From contig JAFKLS010000016.1 in assembly GCA_017304675.1 (NCBI GenBank), positions 62,001 through 126,000 on the forward strand: a stretch of 64,000 nucleotides of DNA, written 5' to 3'. Below the pieces are notes generated by a model, which did no database searches, had not been told where the DNA came from, and saw nothing but the letters and a program-made list of their open reading frames with translations. Numbering within the stretch: the stretch's first letter is position 1; the number at the start of each line of letters is the position of its first letter. Shown here one piece after another: positions 37,101 through 43,511 of the stretch. Origin of the DNA: Sphingobacteriia bacterium. Lineage in GTDB: Bacteria > Bacteroidota > Bacteroidia > Chitinophagales > Chitinophagaceae. The position numbers were made by a program, and so were the translations under genes.

Positions 37101-38347
37101 GTTGTGGTTTGTGGTGTTAGAAGAATATGTATTTCCTTTTGCCTGTTTAATGTGGGTTTCAATAAAATCTTTAATGGAGCATATCCGAAAGCATTGATCG
37201 ATAAAGTGTCTTTTGGTGCCGTTACTTCAATGGTAAACATGCCTTTTGCATTACTTACAGCCTTTGCTTTAGAGTTCAATAATTGTATAGTGGCTGCTTC
37301 AATTGCTTTATGTGAAATCACATCTTCTACATAACCTTTTACAACAGCCGGCAAGGGTAATGTATCTGTGAAATCATTCTTCTGATACATTGCAGGTAAT
37401 GCCCCGTTTAACCATGCGGTAACATTTGCTTTTGTAACTTCTTCACCACCTGTAATGGAAACCAGTCCCCCTTTTTCTATCCATACATAATGCGGCAGGC
37501 TTTGATGCGGAAAATATTGTTTAAGGGTGCTGCCATCCGTAACAAACGGAATAATAAAAGATGGATGATCTGTTCTGTATTGTATACAAAAATCCTGCAA
37601 CTTTTCTTTGGTATCTGTTGAGTTGGGTGAATTGACCAATAGTATTTGTAAGCTTTCTTTATTGGCCTTTTGTAATTCATTCAGTTCATCAAAATGTTTG
37701 ATACAGGAAGTGCACCATGTTGCCCAGAAATCGATCAATACATATTTGTTTTTCAGAGAGGATAAGGATAGAGATGAAACGGGACTGTTGAGGATTTGCC
37801 TGAATTCCATTTGAGGAATAGTATCACCAATGGATAATGGTTTGATGGGTTGTGCTTTAGCAATGTTGAGCAATAAGCAGAAAGCTAACAGCTGATAGCC
37901 GATGGCTGATAGTCTTTTTCGCTCATAGCCGCGGGGCTTTGTTTCTGCAACAGCACAGCAGTCTTCGAGTGCCTCAAACTGACGATAAGAATTAGCGATG
38001 ATATTTTTCTTATTCGCTCTAAGGCCGCTGGGCCTCATCATTGCAACGCTACTTCTGCGGCTTCTTTCGAACAAGTTGCACAAGTTCGAATTCCGATTGC
38101 ATCGAAACCGAACCCGCAAAGGCAGCTTATGCAATGATTGGTGTTGATTATTTTGTTTATCATGCGGAGTATATGGAAGCATCTTTTTTTCTTCGTCATT
38201 CTGAACTTGATTCAGAATCTTATTGTCATACTGAGCCTGTCGAAATATCTCTTTCGTATTAGTATGTAGCGATGCTATTAATGAGCAGCAGTTTTGTTTT
38301 TGTTCAGGCAATAGAATAGCCATTACGCCTGTTAAGCGTTTTCTCAT
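34193..38347 (-). CDS. SusC/RagA-type TonB-dependent transporter with N-terminal TlpA-like redoxin domain
   Basis: The open frame is 1,384 codons. Residues about 165-325 form a TlpA/redoxin domain (LIDFWATWCTSCIKHFDEL, CxxC at about 212/215; the cis-Pro region SLPHYVWI). Residues about 335-420 are a carboxypeptidase-regulatory-like domain, about 425-540 a SusC plug (VTVNTGYQTIPKERVTGSF, the SusC signature) and the rest a large barrel. The signal peptide (YQLLAFCLLLNIAKAQ) only appears at about 150-166. The residues before it are translated from dispersed repeats, including RQAQYDNKILNQVQNDE, so the real start is probably not 38347. The only in-frame ATGs lie in the repeat block (residues 1, 9, 56, 103, 104). 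The gene may use an unusual start, or its 5' end may be damaged. Confidence 0.82.
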   Translation of the reverse strand: MRKRLTGVMAILLPEQKQNCCSLIASLHTNTKEIFRQAQYDNKILNQVQNDEEKKMLPYTPHDKQNNQHQSLHKLPLRVRFRCNRNSNLCNLFERSRRSSVAMMRPSGLRANKKNIIANSYRQFEALEDCCAVAETKPRGYERKRLSAIGYQLLAFCLLLNIAKAQPIKPLSIGDTIPQMEFRQILNSPVSSLSLSSLKNKYVLIDFWATWCTSCIKHFDELNELQKANKESLQILLVNSPNSTDTKEKLQDFCIQYRTDHPSFIIPFVTDGSTLKQYFPHQSLPHYVWIEKGGLVSITGGEEVTKANVTAWLNGALPAMYQKNDFTDTLPLPAVVKGYVEDVISHKAIEAATIQLLNSKAKAVSNAKGMFTIEVTAPKDTLSINAFGYAPLKILLKPTLNRQKEIHILLTPQTTTLQNVTVNTGYQTIPKERVTGSFEKIDQKLLNNRVSSDILSRLENISSVYFDRRNNNQSISIHGLSTIYANAAPLIVLDNFPYDGDINNINPNDVENITILKDAAAASIWGVRAANGVIVITTKKGQYNKKPVVELNANITVGSKPNLYYAPFLRSEDFIAVEQFAFDKGYYNSAINNTTNRPVLSPVVELLAAKKAGSIPASVADAQIEALKKNDVRNDFEKYVYRNSVNRQFSLRYSGGAEKYHYALSAGYDRNTDYLVRNGSQRISLQLNNSFMIAKGLEFAMQLGWAQIQKDNNNSGSSMGNPTGKNLYPYAQLADSNGIALATPKDYRQAYLDTAGGGKLLDWKYRVLDEINMANNRYKQNDLMLQAGLNYRINQHFNISVLYRYEKQNGNTRNLYNANTYLSRNLINLFSQISAGQVKYAVPQGSILDATFTEMLSQSGRAQMNYHQAWRKEQELTMLGGFEVKEVKNNSSLYRTYGYNAGTLTYGNVNWVDLQPIYGNISASQLIPNPGSFSETQLRYVSGYFNAAFSYQKKYLLSISARKDASNLFGVSSNQKAVPLWSAGIAWNINKEHFFHNASVPLLKLRITYGYNGNVDNTVAAVSTFKYSNNAPYTGLPYGVLQNPPNNDLRWEKTAVFNAGIDFAILSGRISGSADYYLKNGYDLIGQAALDPTLGVLNPAQTAFAYKGNVANMSGKGIDINITTQNLRGRFGWNTTVIFNYNSSKVTQYNASATTAASYVGSGTLVNPVVGRPLYAVYSYRWAGLDSLTGDPRGYLNGQISKDYTNIVNASVDQLNYHGSATPLYFGSVRNSFSYKQWSLSFNIAFKLDYYFLRSSINYSTLLSQWRGHPDYNKRWQQPGDESFTQVPSFIYPISNSNRETFYNYSSVLVEKGDHIRLQDISVSYQFDSKMLAANKLFKSVQLYAYLNNLGLLWKANRSGLDPDYPSAGFPLPKTVAIGCRIQF
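37916..38260. repeat. Block of dispersed repeats inside the 5' end of the SusC reading frame
   Basis: Contains the 22-base CTCATAGCCGCGGGG repeat at 37916-37937 and the GTCATTCTGAAC repeat at 38195-38220, with a GTCATACTGAGCC variant directly after. Both are exact copies of repeats downstream of the gene (33846-33867 and 33763-33788). The intervening part also has the look of intergenic repeat sequence (GGCCGCTGGGCCTCAT, GTTTCGATGCAATCGG on the minus strand). The SusC frame happens to stay open through it. Confidence 0.65.
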
Positions 38348-38479
38348 GTGTAATGTTTTGGTGTGAGATAATTAAGCTGATAGCTGTTGGCTATTAGCTG
38401 ATAAAATAAAGGCAGTTAAAAATTATAGGTAAACGGTTGTGTTTTTACTTATAACTCATAACCTATAACTTATTACTCA

Positions 38480-38695
38480 TTACACCGGATTCTTAGGTTT
38501 CTTGGCGTATTGGGATTGCAGTTTGGCGAGGGCATTGCCTTTTGCTTGTTGTTTGTTGAGGGAGTTTGCTTCTCTGATCTTATGGAGTACTAAAGACCAT
38601 AATAGTTTATCCATTAATGATTTGCCTAATACTTCTGAAGAGTTTTGGCAATTTTGATTATTGGTATGTTGTTTTGTCTGCTTCACTACAAACAC
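38480..38695 (-). CDS. Possible small hypothetical protein
   Basis: A 71-residue frame from a GTG at 38695. It is rich in Lys, Gln and Asn, with one amphipathic helix (SLMDKLLWSLVLHKIREANSL) and a basic tail. An internal ATG at about residue 29 would give 43 residues. No family recognised. It lies directly downstream of the stem-loop cluster on the minus strand, past its T run. It may be real, or a chance frame in an accessory spacer. Confidence 0.3.
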   Translation of the reverse strand: MFVVKQTKQHTNNQNCQNSSEVLGKSLMDKLLWSLVLHKIREANSLNKQQAKGNALAKLQSQYAKKPKNPV

Positions 38696-38729
38696 TTACA
38701 AAAGAGTTTTTGTAAGATGAGGCAAAAAA

Positions 38730-38911
38730 TATAGGACGGGCCCCGTCTTACTGTAAAGAGGCACCGCGAAGAGCCTGAACCAGTAAGCTGATAGAGGCCC
38801 GTCCTATACGCATATAGAACAGGCGTTCACTACCATCTCGGTTCATTGAAAATTCGCGGTTTTCTTTACGAGATTTTAGTGTGTCCTACCAATCTTGTAA
38901 TTGTAGTGACA
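38730..38911 (-). ncRNA. Cluster of stem-loops with terminator-like end, possible structured RNA or palindromic repeat
   Basis: Three nested or successive hairpins are visible. The first has 13-bp perfect arms TATAGGACGGGCC (38730-38742) and GGCCCGTCCTATA (38796-38808), an inner 7-bp stem CTTACTG / CAGTAAG (38747-38753, 38781-38787) and an AGGC / GCCT tip. The second pairs ATCTCG with CGAGAT (about 38836-38873), with GAAAA / TTTTC inside. The third pairs GTGTC with GACAC (about 38880-38912). On the minus strand the large hairpin is followed by ATATTTTTT, like a rho-independent terminator, so an RNA of roughly 180 bases could end there. A short minus-strand frame also crosses it. It could instead be a dispersed repeat. 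Confidence 0.45.
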
Positions 38912-38954
38912 CAAAAATAGTTTTAGAAATGCAATATATTAAATTAATTCAATT

Positions 38955-39013
38955 AATTGTCAAAAATGACAATTTTATTTTTTAGAACAATTCGACTTTC
39001 ATTTCGTGAAAGT
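38955..39013 (+). promoter_or_regulatory. Two palindromes at the promoter and start of the XRE gene, candidate operators
   Basis: AATTGTCA-AAAA-TGACAATT (38955-38974) is an 8-bp perfect inverted repeat about 32 bases before the start codon. ACTTTCA-TTTCG-TGAAAGT (38995-39013) is a 7-bp one that spans the GTG start. Small XRE proteins often bind such sites to repress themselves, so these are the natural operators (inference). Confidence 0.45.
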
Positions 39014-39236
39014 TAGAAATCAGAAATATTTAACTGCTTTTGGAGAAAATTTAAAACAGCTAATCGATCAGAAGAAGAAAACTCCTGAAGATGTAGCTGC
39101 TTTGGGGAATATTGAAACCAAACAAGTATATAGAGTAATCAACGGAGAACATAGTGCTACATTATCGATTATAATTGCAATAGCCACAGGCTTAGAAGTC
39201 CACCCCAAAAAATTATTTGATTTTGATATAGATTGA
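39006..39236 (+). CDS. Small XRE-family helix-turn-helix regulator
   Basis: A 76-residue single-domain DNA-binding protein from a GTG start. It has the five-helix XRE fold: FGENLKQLIDQKKKTPEDVAAL (helices 1-2), then IETKQVYRVINGEHSATLSII (recognition helix region), then ATGLEVHPKKLFDF. It looks like a phage- or TA-type repressor. The start codon lies within a palindrome, which suggests autoregulation. It precedes dinD by 184 AT-rich bases, and the stem-loop cluster lies on its upstream side. Confidence 0.82.
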   Translation: MKVRNQKYLTAFGENLKQLIDQKKKTPEDVAALGNIETKQVYRVINGEHSATLSIIIAIATGLEVHPKKLFDFDID

Positions 39237-39408
39237 CATAGTTAATTGCTACTGCAACACAAAAAAACATTTATTTATATACAATTATTTTTACTTTATA
39301 ATTCTCATCAGCGTTAAAATATGAGTTGAGGGTTATTGAAACTATCTATTAGATATTAGTGATTTTAAATATTTTTTTATAGTGATTAAAAATTTTAGCC
39401 TTTACAAT

Positions 39409-39416
39409 TAAATTTG
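39409..39416 (+). promoter_or_regulatory. -7 promoter element directly before dinD
   Basis: TAAATTTG matches TAnnTTTG and ends four bases before the dinD ATG. If used, transcription would start at or next to the ATG, giving a leaderless mRNA. No clear -33 TTG was found. Confidence 0.35.
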
Positions 39417-39420
39417 TGCT

Positions 39421-40263
39421 ATGCCAAATGATTCATTATTTGAGAATATAAAACATACCAATGAAATTGGTCAAGAGTATTGGAAAGCAAGAGAACTTTT
39501 TAAGGCGCTTGATTATATAAAGTGGGATAAGTTTTTGAATGTAATAAACAAAGCTAAAGAAGCCTGTAAAAACAGTGGCTTCGAGGTTCTGGATCATTTT
39601 CCCCGTGTAGAGAAATTGATAGATTTGCCAAAGGGTGCAAAGAGAGATGTTGGCGATTTACACCTTACGAGATATGCTTGTTATTTGATAGTTCAAAATG
39701 CTAACCCAAGTAAAGAAATTGTTGCTTTAGGACAAACTTATTTTGCTATACAAACAAGAAAACAAGAAATACAGGAAGATGAGTTTAATAAACTTGGTAG
39801 CGAAGATGCAAAGCGTATTTTTTTGCGTAAAGAAATGGCAGAGCATAATAAAAAGTTAGCCGATGCTGCAAAACAAGCTGGTGTTATTTTACCACAGGAA
39901 TACGCTATTTTTCAGAATCATGGATATATGGGTTTATATAATGAAATGGGTGCAAAGGAAATTCATAAGAAAAAGGGATTGAAAAAGAGTGAGAATATTC
40001 TTGACCATATGGGAAGCACTGAACTCGCAGCCAATTTGTTTAGGGCTACACAAACAGAAGAAAAGCTTAAACGAGATAATGTGAAAGGTAAAGCCAATGC
40101 TAACAAAACTCATTATGAGGTTGGCAAAAAAGTAAGAAAAACAATTGAAGAATTAGGTGGTACAATGCCGGAAGATTTGCCAACGGCAGAGAGTATAAAA
40201 AAACTGGAAACTAAAAAAGAACCTGAAATATTACCAGAGAAATCAAAGAAAAGAAAAAGCTGA
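39421..40263 (+). CDS. dinD: DNA damage-inducible protein D homologue
   Basis: A 280-residue DinD-family protein. The N-terminal BRO-like domain starts FENIKHTNEIGQEYWKARELFKALDYIKWDKF. The middle has GDLHLTRYACYLIVQNANPSKEIVALGQTYFA. The C-terminal part includes HMGSTELAANLFRATQTEEKL and HYEVGKKVRKTIEELGGTMPE, all diagnostic. In E. coli DinD is SOS-induced and modulates RecA (family knowledge). In Bacteroidota it is often found on mobile or accessory islands. The K-rich C-terminus is followed by 27 more open codons in another frame. I see no LexA-type box that I can assign. Confidence 0.9.
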   Translation: MPNDSLFENIKHTNEIGQEYWKARELFKALDYIKWDKFLNVINKAKEACKNSGFEVLDHFPRVEKLIDLPKGAKRDVGDLHLTRYACYLIVQNANPSKEIVALGQTYFAIQTRKQEIQEDEFNKLGSEDAKRIFLRKEMAEHNKKLADAAKQAGVILPQEYAIFQNHGYMGLYNEMGAKEIHKKKGLKKSENILDHMGSTELAANLFRATQTEEKLKRDNVKGKANANKTHYEVGKKVRKTIEELGGTMPEDLPTAESIKKLETKKEPEILPEKSKKRKS

Positions 40264-40625
40264 AAGCGTTAAAAAGCCTGAATCATACAAGGCAAAAATG
40301 CAACAAAAGAAAGCTGTTAGAATTCCAGCTAAAAAGAAATGAAATCAGCTAACAAAAATATTTACAAAAAAGGGCTCACCATAGTTGAAGATGTAAGTTG
40401 CTCAGCTCGCAAAGGAAAACTTGATTGGGTCCAATCAAAGTGATTGATCATACTGCTTCTCTGTGTGTTTATTGGATTAAAAGGATTCGTTGTAATTTGT
40501 TGAGTTGGATTGCATTCTGTTTGCTAAAATGCAAAGATTGGGGCAAACGAAAGCAGCAAGAGTAATTTACTCAGCATAGGTTTAAGGTTATTTAAAGATG
40601 AAATATTACAAAATTGTTATAAGCA
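40264..40625. other. Spacer after dinD with possible frameshifted tail and mini-ORF
   Basis: From 40262 an open frame, shifted relative to dinD, encodes 26 Lys-rich residues (ESVKKPESYKAK...AKKK) and stops at 40342. An ATG at 40339 overlaps that stop (ATGA) and opens 34 codons to 40443 (MKSANKNIYKKGLTIVEDV...). The shift would occur in an A-rich run at the dinD end. These might be remains of a longer dinD and a coupled small gene, or chance. The rest of the spacer shows nothing. Confidence 0.35.
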
Positions 40626-41432
40626 TCAAATTCTTCTTCCCCGAAAAAAGTGCCATCTCGGTATGGTATCACCGGGTGCGGGCATAGCATTATTGTAACC
40701 GTAATGTTTTATGAATATCGAGTCATTCGTTTTATTCAAATAACCATAACCCTTAAAGTCAGAAGACTTAAGACATGGATAAGAATCTTTTAAATTGAAA
40801 TTTTTATATCCCCAGCATATTAAATAACCGGTGCCTGGTGGTATTGGAAGATTCCAATATAGATAATCACCTGTGCAACCTTTAACATAGTTATACAAAT
40901 AATAATCTCCTAATGCATCTCCCGCAAGTTTAAAATAGTTAATAGAGATTGTAAACGTATCGGCGGGCCTGGTATCAAGAAAACCTCTGTAAGACCCTTC
41001 AAACGCCGATGTATGGTTTATCAATGGTACTATTGTTAGTTTTTTTATAACTGTATCTGAAAATAATTTTCTGTTGTCGCAATCACTACGGGGTGTGTAC
41101 GTAATAATCAATTGTACAGTATATGTACCGGGGTCTTTAAATGCCAGCGAAAAGGATTTTGCCCCAGTAGTATAACTGCCATTATTAATATTCCATGCAA
41201 TTGAATAAATATTGGTGGATATGGGGTAAGGTTGGATAAACCTAAAGCCTACAAAGCTTCCGACATAGGCAGTATCCGGAATAGTAAATGATGAATCAAG
41301 AAGTGATTCTAATACTTCAATCTTGGTTTTATTGGTGGAGAAATCATAATTCGCACAAGGATTTTGCGGCTCTGATTTTCGACATGATATAGCTGTAATC
41401 AGTAAAAAAAATAGGATAGTTCTTTTTTGCAT
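40626..41432 (-). CDS. Lipoprotein with PKD-like domain
   Basis: A 268-residue lipoprotein. The signal segment has a lipobox (FLLITAISC, Cys at about 17). A PKD-like beta-sandwich follows at about residues 55-130 (SIAWNINNGSY ... FKDPGTYTVQLIITY). The remainder has repeated short aromatic strands (GDYYLYNYV) and ends PRWHFFRGRRI. PKD domains mediate protein or glycan contact at the cell surface. No enzyme motif is seen. It stands alone in the accessory region. Confidence 0.75.
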   Translation of the reverse strand: MQKRTILFFLLITAISCRKSEPQNPCANYDFSTNKTKIEVLESLLDSSFTIPDTAYVGSFVGFRFIQPYPISTNIYSIAWNINNGSYTTGAKSFSLAFKDPGTYTVQLIITYTPRSDCDNRKLFSDTVIKKLTIVPLINHTSAFEGSYRGFLDTRPADTFTISINYFKLAGDALGDYYLYNYVKGCTGDYLYWNLPIPPGTGYLICWGYKNFNLKDSYPCLKSSDFKGYGYLNKTNDSIFIKHYGYNNAMPAPGDTIPRWHFFRGRRI

Positions 41433-41872
41433 AAGGTATTATTGGAATTAATTCTTATGCAATTTAATTTTATATGTTACAAACTATTTGATTCTTATGT
41501 TTTATAATTGTTAAGTGTTGATTGATTCGATGAAGATAGAAGAGGGAATCAATTGAAGATTTTTTGGCAAAAAATCAATTTGATAACTCGGAATTTAAAG
41601 GACGTTTATTATTTTAATTTTGGAAAATAGTTATTCAATATTTAACTTTCAGAAAAAAAAATATCTTATTTATTGATGATTTATAAACTGTACAAAAATT
41701 AATTTATTTATATACAATAAATTATTATTTTAAAACTTACCCTCTTTTATTCTTTTATTGATAATCCAAGTATAGTAATATGCTTAATGTGTAAATCGTC
41801 ATCAGAAAGTGTACCAGTAAATAGTTAAATTTAGAGAGTGTTTCCATTATCTCATCATTAAAAAAAACAATT
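41433..41872. other. AT-rich spacer left of the IS3 remnant
   Basis: About 440 bases, very AT-rich, without a convincing gene. I could not identify the left terminal inverted repeat of the insertion sequence. A 60-codon frame on the minus strand (41755-41937) overlaps the transposase start and looks spurious. Confidence 0.55.
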
Positions 41873-42431
41873 ATGGAAACAAAGCACAAAAACCAATCAG
41901 CAGAGAACTTTATTAAGGAAGTAAGAAGGCGGCACATCGTTTATTTTCTTCTGAACAAAAAATCACTATAGTGGTAGAAGCACTGCGTGGAGAAAACTCT
42001 GTAGCAGAAATCTGTCGTAGGTATGCTATCACTCAAGCACTGTTTTACAAGTGGAATAAAGAGTTTATGGAAGCGGGTAAGAAAAGATTAAATGGTGACA
42101 CTACCAGAGAAGCAACAAGTGATGAGGTATCAGAATTGCGCAAGGAAAATCAGCGGTTAAAAGAGATGGCGGCAGATTTAATGCTTCGCTATGATATTGT
42201 AAAAAAAAGCTTGAGTATGCTGGATTAAACGATAAATACCATAAGTATATACGATTAACGGCAGCAGAAAAAGAAGGGATTGTTCTTTTGGTAGACAGAT
42301 CAGAATTGGGAGTGAATAAAACATTACAGCAATTAGGCATTCATAAAAGCCCATTTTACAATTGGTATCGGTTATGTCAGCAAGAGGGAATAAAAGGGTT
42401 ATATTCTAAAAAGTCCAGCAGCCAAAGCTGA
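41873..42431 (+). mobile_element. Remnant of an IS3-family insertion sequence (broken orfA and truncated orfB)
   Basis: OrfA starts with an ATG at 41873 (METKHKNQSAENFIKEVRRR) but goes out of frame near 41935 and stops at 41971. The proper frame continues as RLFSSEQKITIVVEALRGE, ICRRYAITQALFYKWNKEFMEAGKKRL and a coiled end (ELRKENQRLKEMAADL) to 42228. A run of eight A then G (42201-42209), as in IS3 programmed -1 frameshifts, joins it to orfB (KYIRLTAAEKEGIVLLVDR, IHKSPFYNWYRL). OrfB stops at 42431 after about 70 codons; the catalytic DDE core is missing. It is therefore an inactive remnant. Confidence 0.82.
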
Positions 42432-42654
42432 AATAATAAGCTATAAATATTGTGCTAATACGAAACAATTCATTGCAAGAATTAGGTATACATTGCATGA
42501 TGATTTTGGGTTAGATGTTGGTGATGTTCTGCGACAAAATAGTTTAGTAAGAGGTTATTTTAAAAGTTGGTATATTTTACAGCATTATTATTGTTATCAC
42601 CCTTTTTTAACTGAAGTAATAATAGAAAGAGATGTTTCTGGAAAAATTAACTAA
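42394..42654 (+). pseudogene. Toxin-domain-like fragment resembling DUF3289
   Basis: An 86-codon open frame without a clear start, beginning inside the IS3 remnant. The part from about 42450 reads RIRYTLHDDFGLDVGDVLRQ, then FKSWYILQHY and HPFLTEVIIERDVSGKI. The order (D)FGLD..D, then W.LQ, then PF.TE, then a final beta strand with SGK resembles the C-terminal end of DUF3289, a domain of polymorphic or T6SS-linked toxins (from memory, not searched). The N-terminal carrier is absent, as if the IS had deleted it. It overlaps the next gene by 23 bases, as toxin-immunity pairs often do. Confidence 0.4.
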
Positions 42655-43345
42655 TAAGAGCTGGTTTAGAAGAATTGCTTTTGTAGTATTGATTGTATTG
42701 TTGGGTATGTATATACGATATAGGCTTATACCTGTTAAGATATATCCGCTGTCTCCTTCTACTACATCAAGGATGGATATAGATCGTCAAAAAGACAGTA
42801 TTTCTTTGCATGTGTATCAGGCATTAGAAGATACTATCATTTATCAAACTTATCTTATTGACGGTTACTTAGGAAGCGACACATCTTCCATCAAGAAAGC
42901 TATATTGTCTTTTTTAAAACTGATGCCGCCTACAAAAGTTCAATGCTATAAGAATGATTTTAAATATCCTAATTCTGCTCAAATTGATTCTGCAGAGATT
43001 AGCCTTAGCCGTAAAACGGTAAAGTATTATTTTAGCTTTTATAAATCATCCTGGGGCTTAGATAAAAATTATGTTGAAACTGATCCTGAATATGATAATT
43101 TAGGAAAATTTAGTGACCAGATAATAGCAAATGTTCAGTGGGAGTACGGAAAATTGTCTAGTATCACATTTTTGAAAAATGGGCTTATAACGTACTCTGA
43201 ATATTATGTTAGAAGATCTGGCAATTGGGTGCGTGTTAAATTTAAAGATGGAGTAGAAATAAGTCAAGACGAATATACTCCAAACGGTATTATTCATGAG
43301 GATCTTTCAGAGGAATGGAAAGAAAGTATGAAACAAAGAAGATAA
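42632..43345 (+). CDS. Membrane-anchored protein, candidate immunity protein for the adjacent toxin fragment
   Basis: A 237-residue protein with one N-terminal membrane segment (about residues 15-32, IAFVVLIVLLGMYIRY) and a soluble domain rich in Tyr, Ser and charged residues. A short region (NGLITYSEYYVRRSGNWVRVKF) looks like beta-strand antitoxin repeats (weak). I do not recognise a family. Its start lies inside the toxin-like frame, so co-translation is likely. A single anchor with an exposed domain fits an immunity protein guarding the periplasmic side (inference only). It ends with a strong terminator. Confidence 0.6.
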   Translation: MFLEKLTNKSWFRRIAFVVLIVLLGMYIRYRLIPVKIYPLSPSTTSRMDIDRQKDSISLHVYQALEDTIIYQTYLIDGYLGSDTSSIKKAILSFLKLMPPTKVQCYKNDFKYPNSAQIDSAEISLSRKTVKYYFSFYKSSWGLDKNYVETDPEYDNLGKFSDQIIANVQWEYGKLSSITFLKNGLITYSEYYVRRSGNWVRVKFKDGVEISQDEYTPNGIIHEDLSEEWKESMKQRR

Positions 43346-43352
43346 TTTTTTG

Positions 43353-43386
43353 TTAAGGCTGTCTAAAAGGGCAGCCTTAACTTTTA
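43353..43386 (+). terminator. Terminator after the candidate immunity gene
   Basis: Arms TTAAGGCTG and CAGCCTTAA form an exact stem, followed by CTTTTAAA. It begins 8 bases after the stop. Confidence 0.7.
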
Positions 43387-43467
43387 AAGTGATTATTTAG
43401 TTACACTGCTGCAAATATTTTCGCAGGAATGACAATCATTGCTTATTATTAATGATCGGTAACAAAC

Positions 43468-43494
43468 AAAAAAGCCCCACAATGTGAGGCTTTT
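43468..43494 (-). terminator. Terminator of scpB
   Basis: A stem of AAAAGCC.CAC pairing with GTGAGGCTTTT (one mismatch), with a T run on the minus strand, just past the scpB stop at 43512. Confidence 0.65.
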
Positions 43495-43511
43495 AATATT
43501 TTCAAGAACGA

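Noticed and set aside
38041..38262. 73-codon plus-strand frame within the repeat block
   Set aside because: It is a translation of dispersed repeats, with no gene-like features.
38730..38911. Integron attC site or CRISPR repeat
   Set aside because: No attC core sites and no direct repeats with spacers; only inverted repeats are present.
41755..41937. 60-codon minus-strand frame before the IS remnant
   Set aside because: Low-complexity hydrophobic sequence overlapping the transposase start; no start context or family resemblance.
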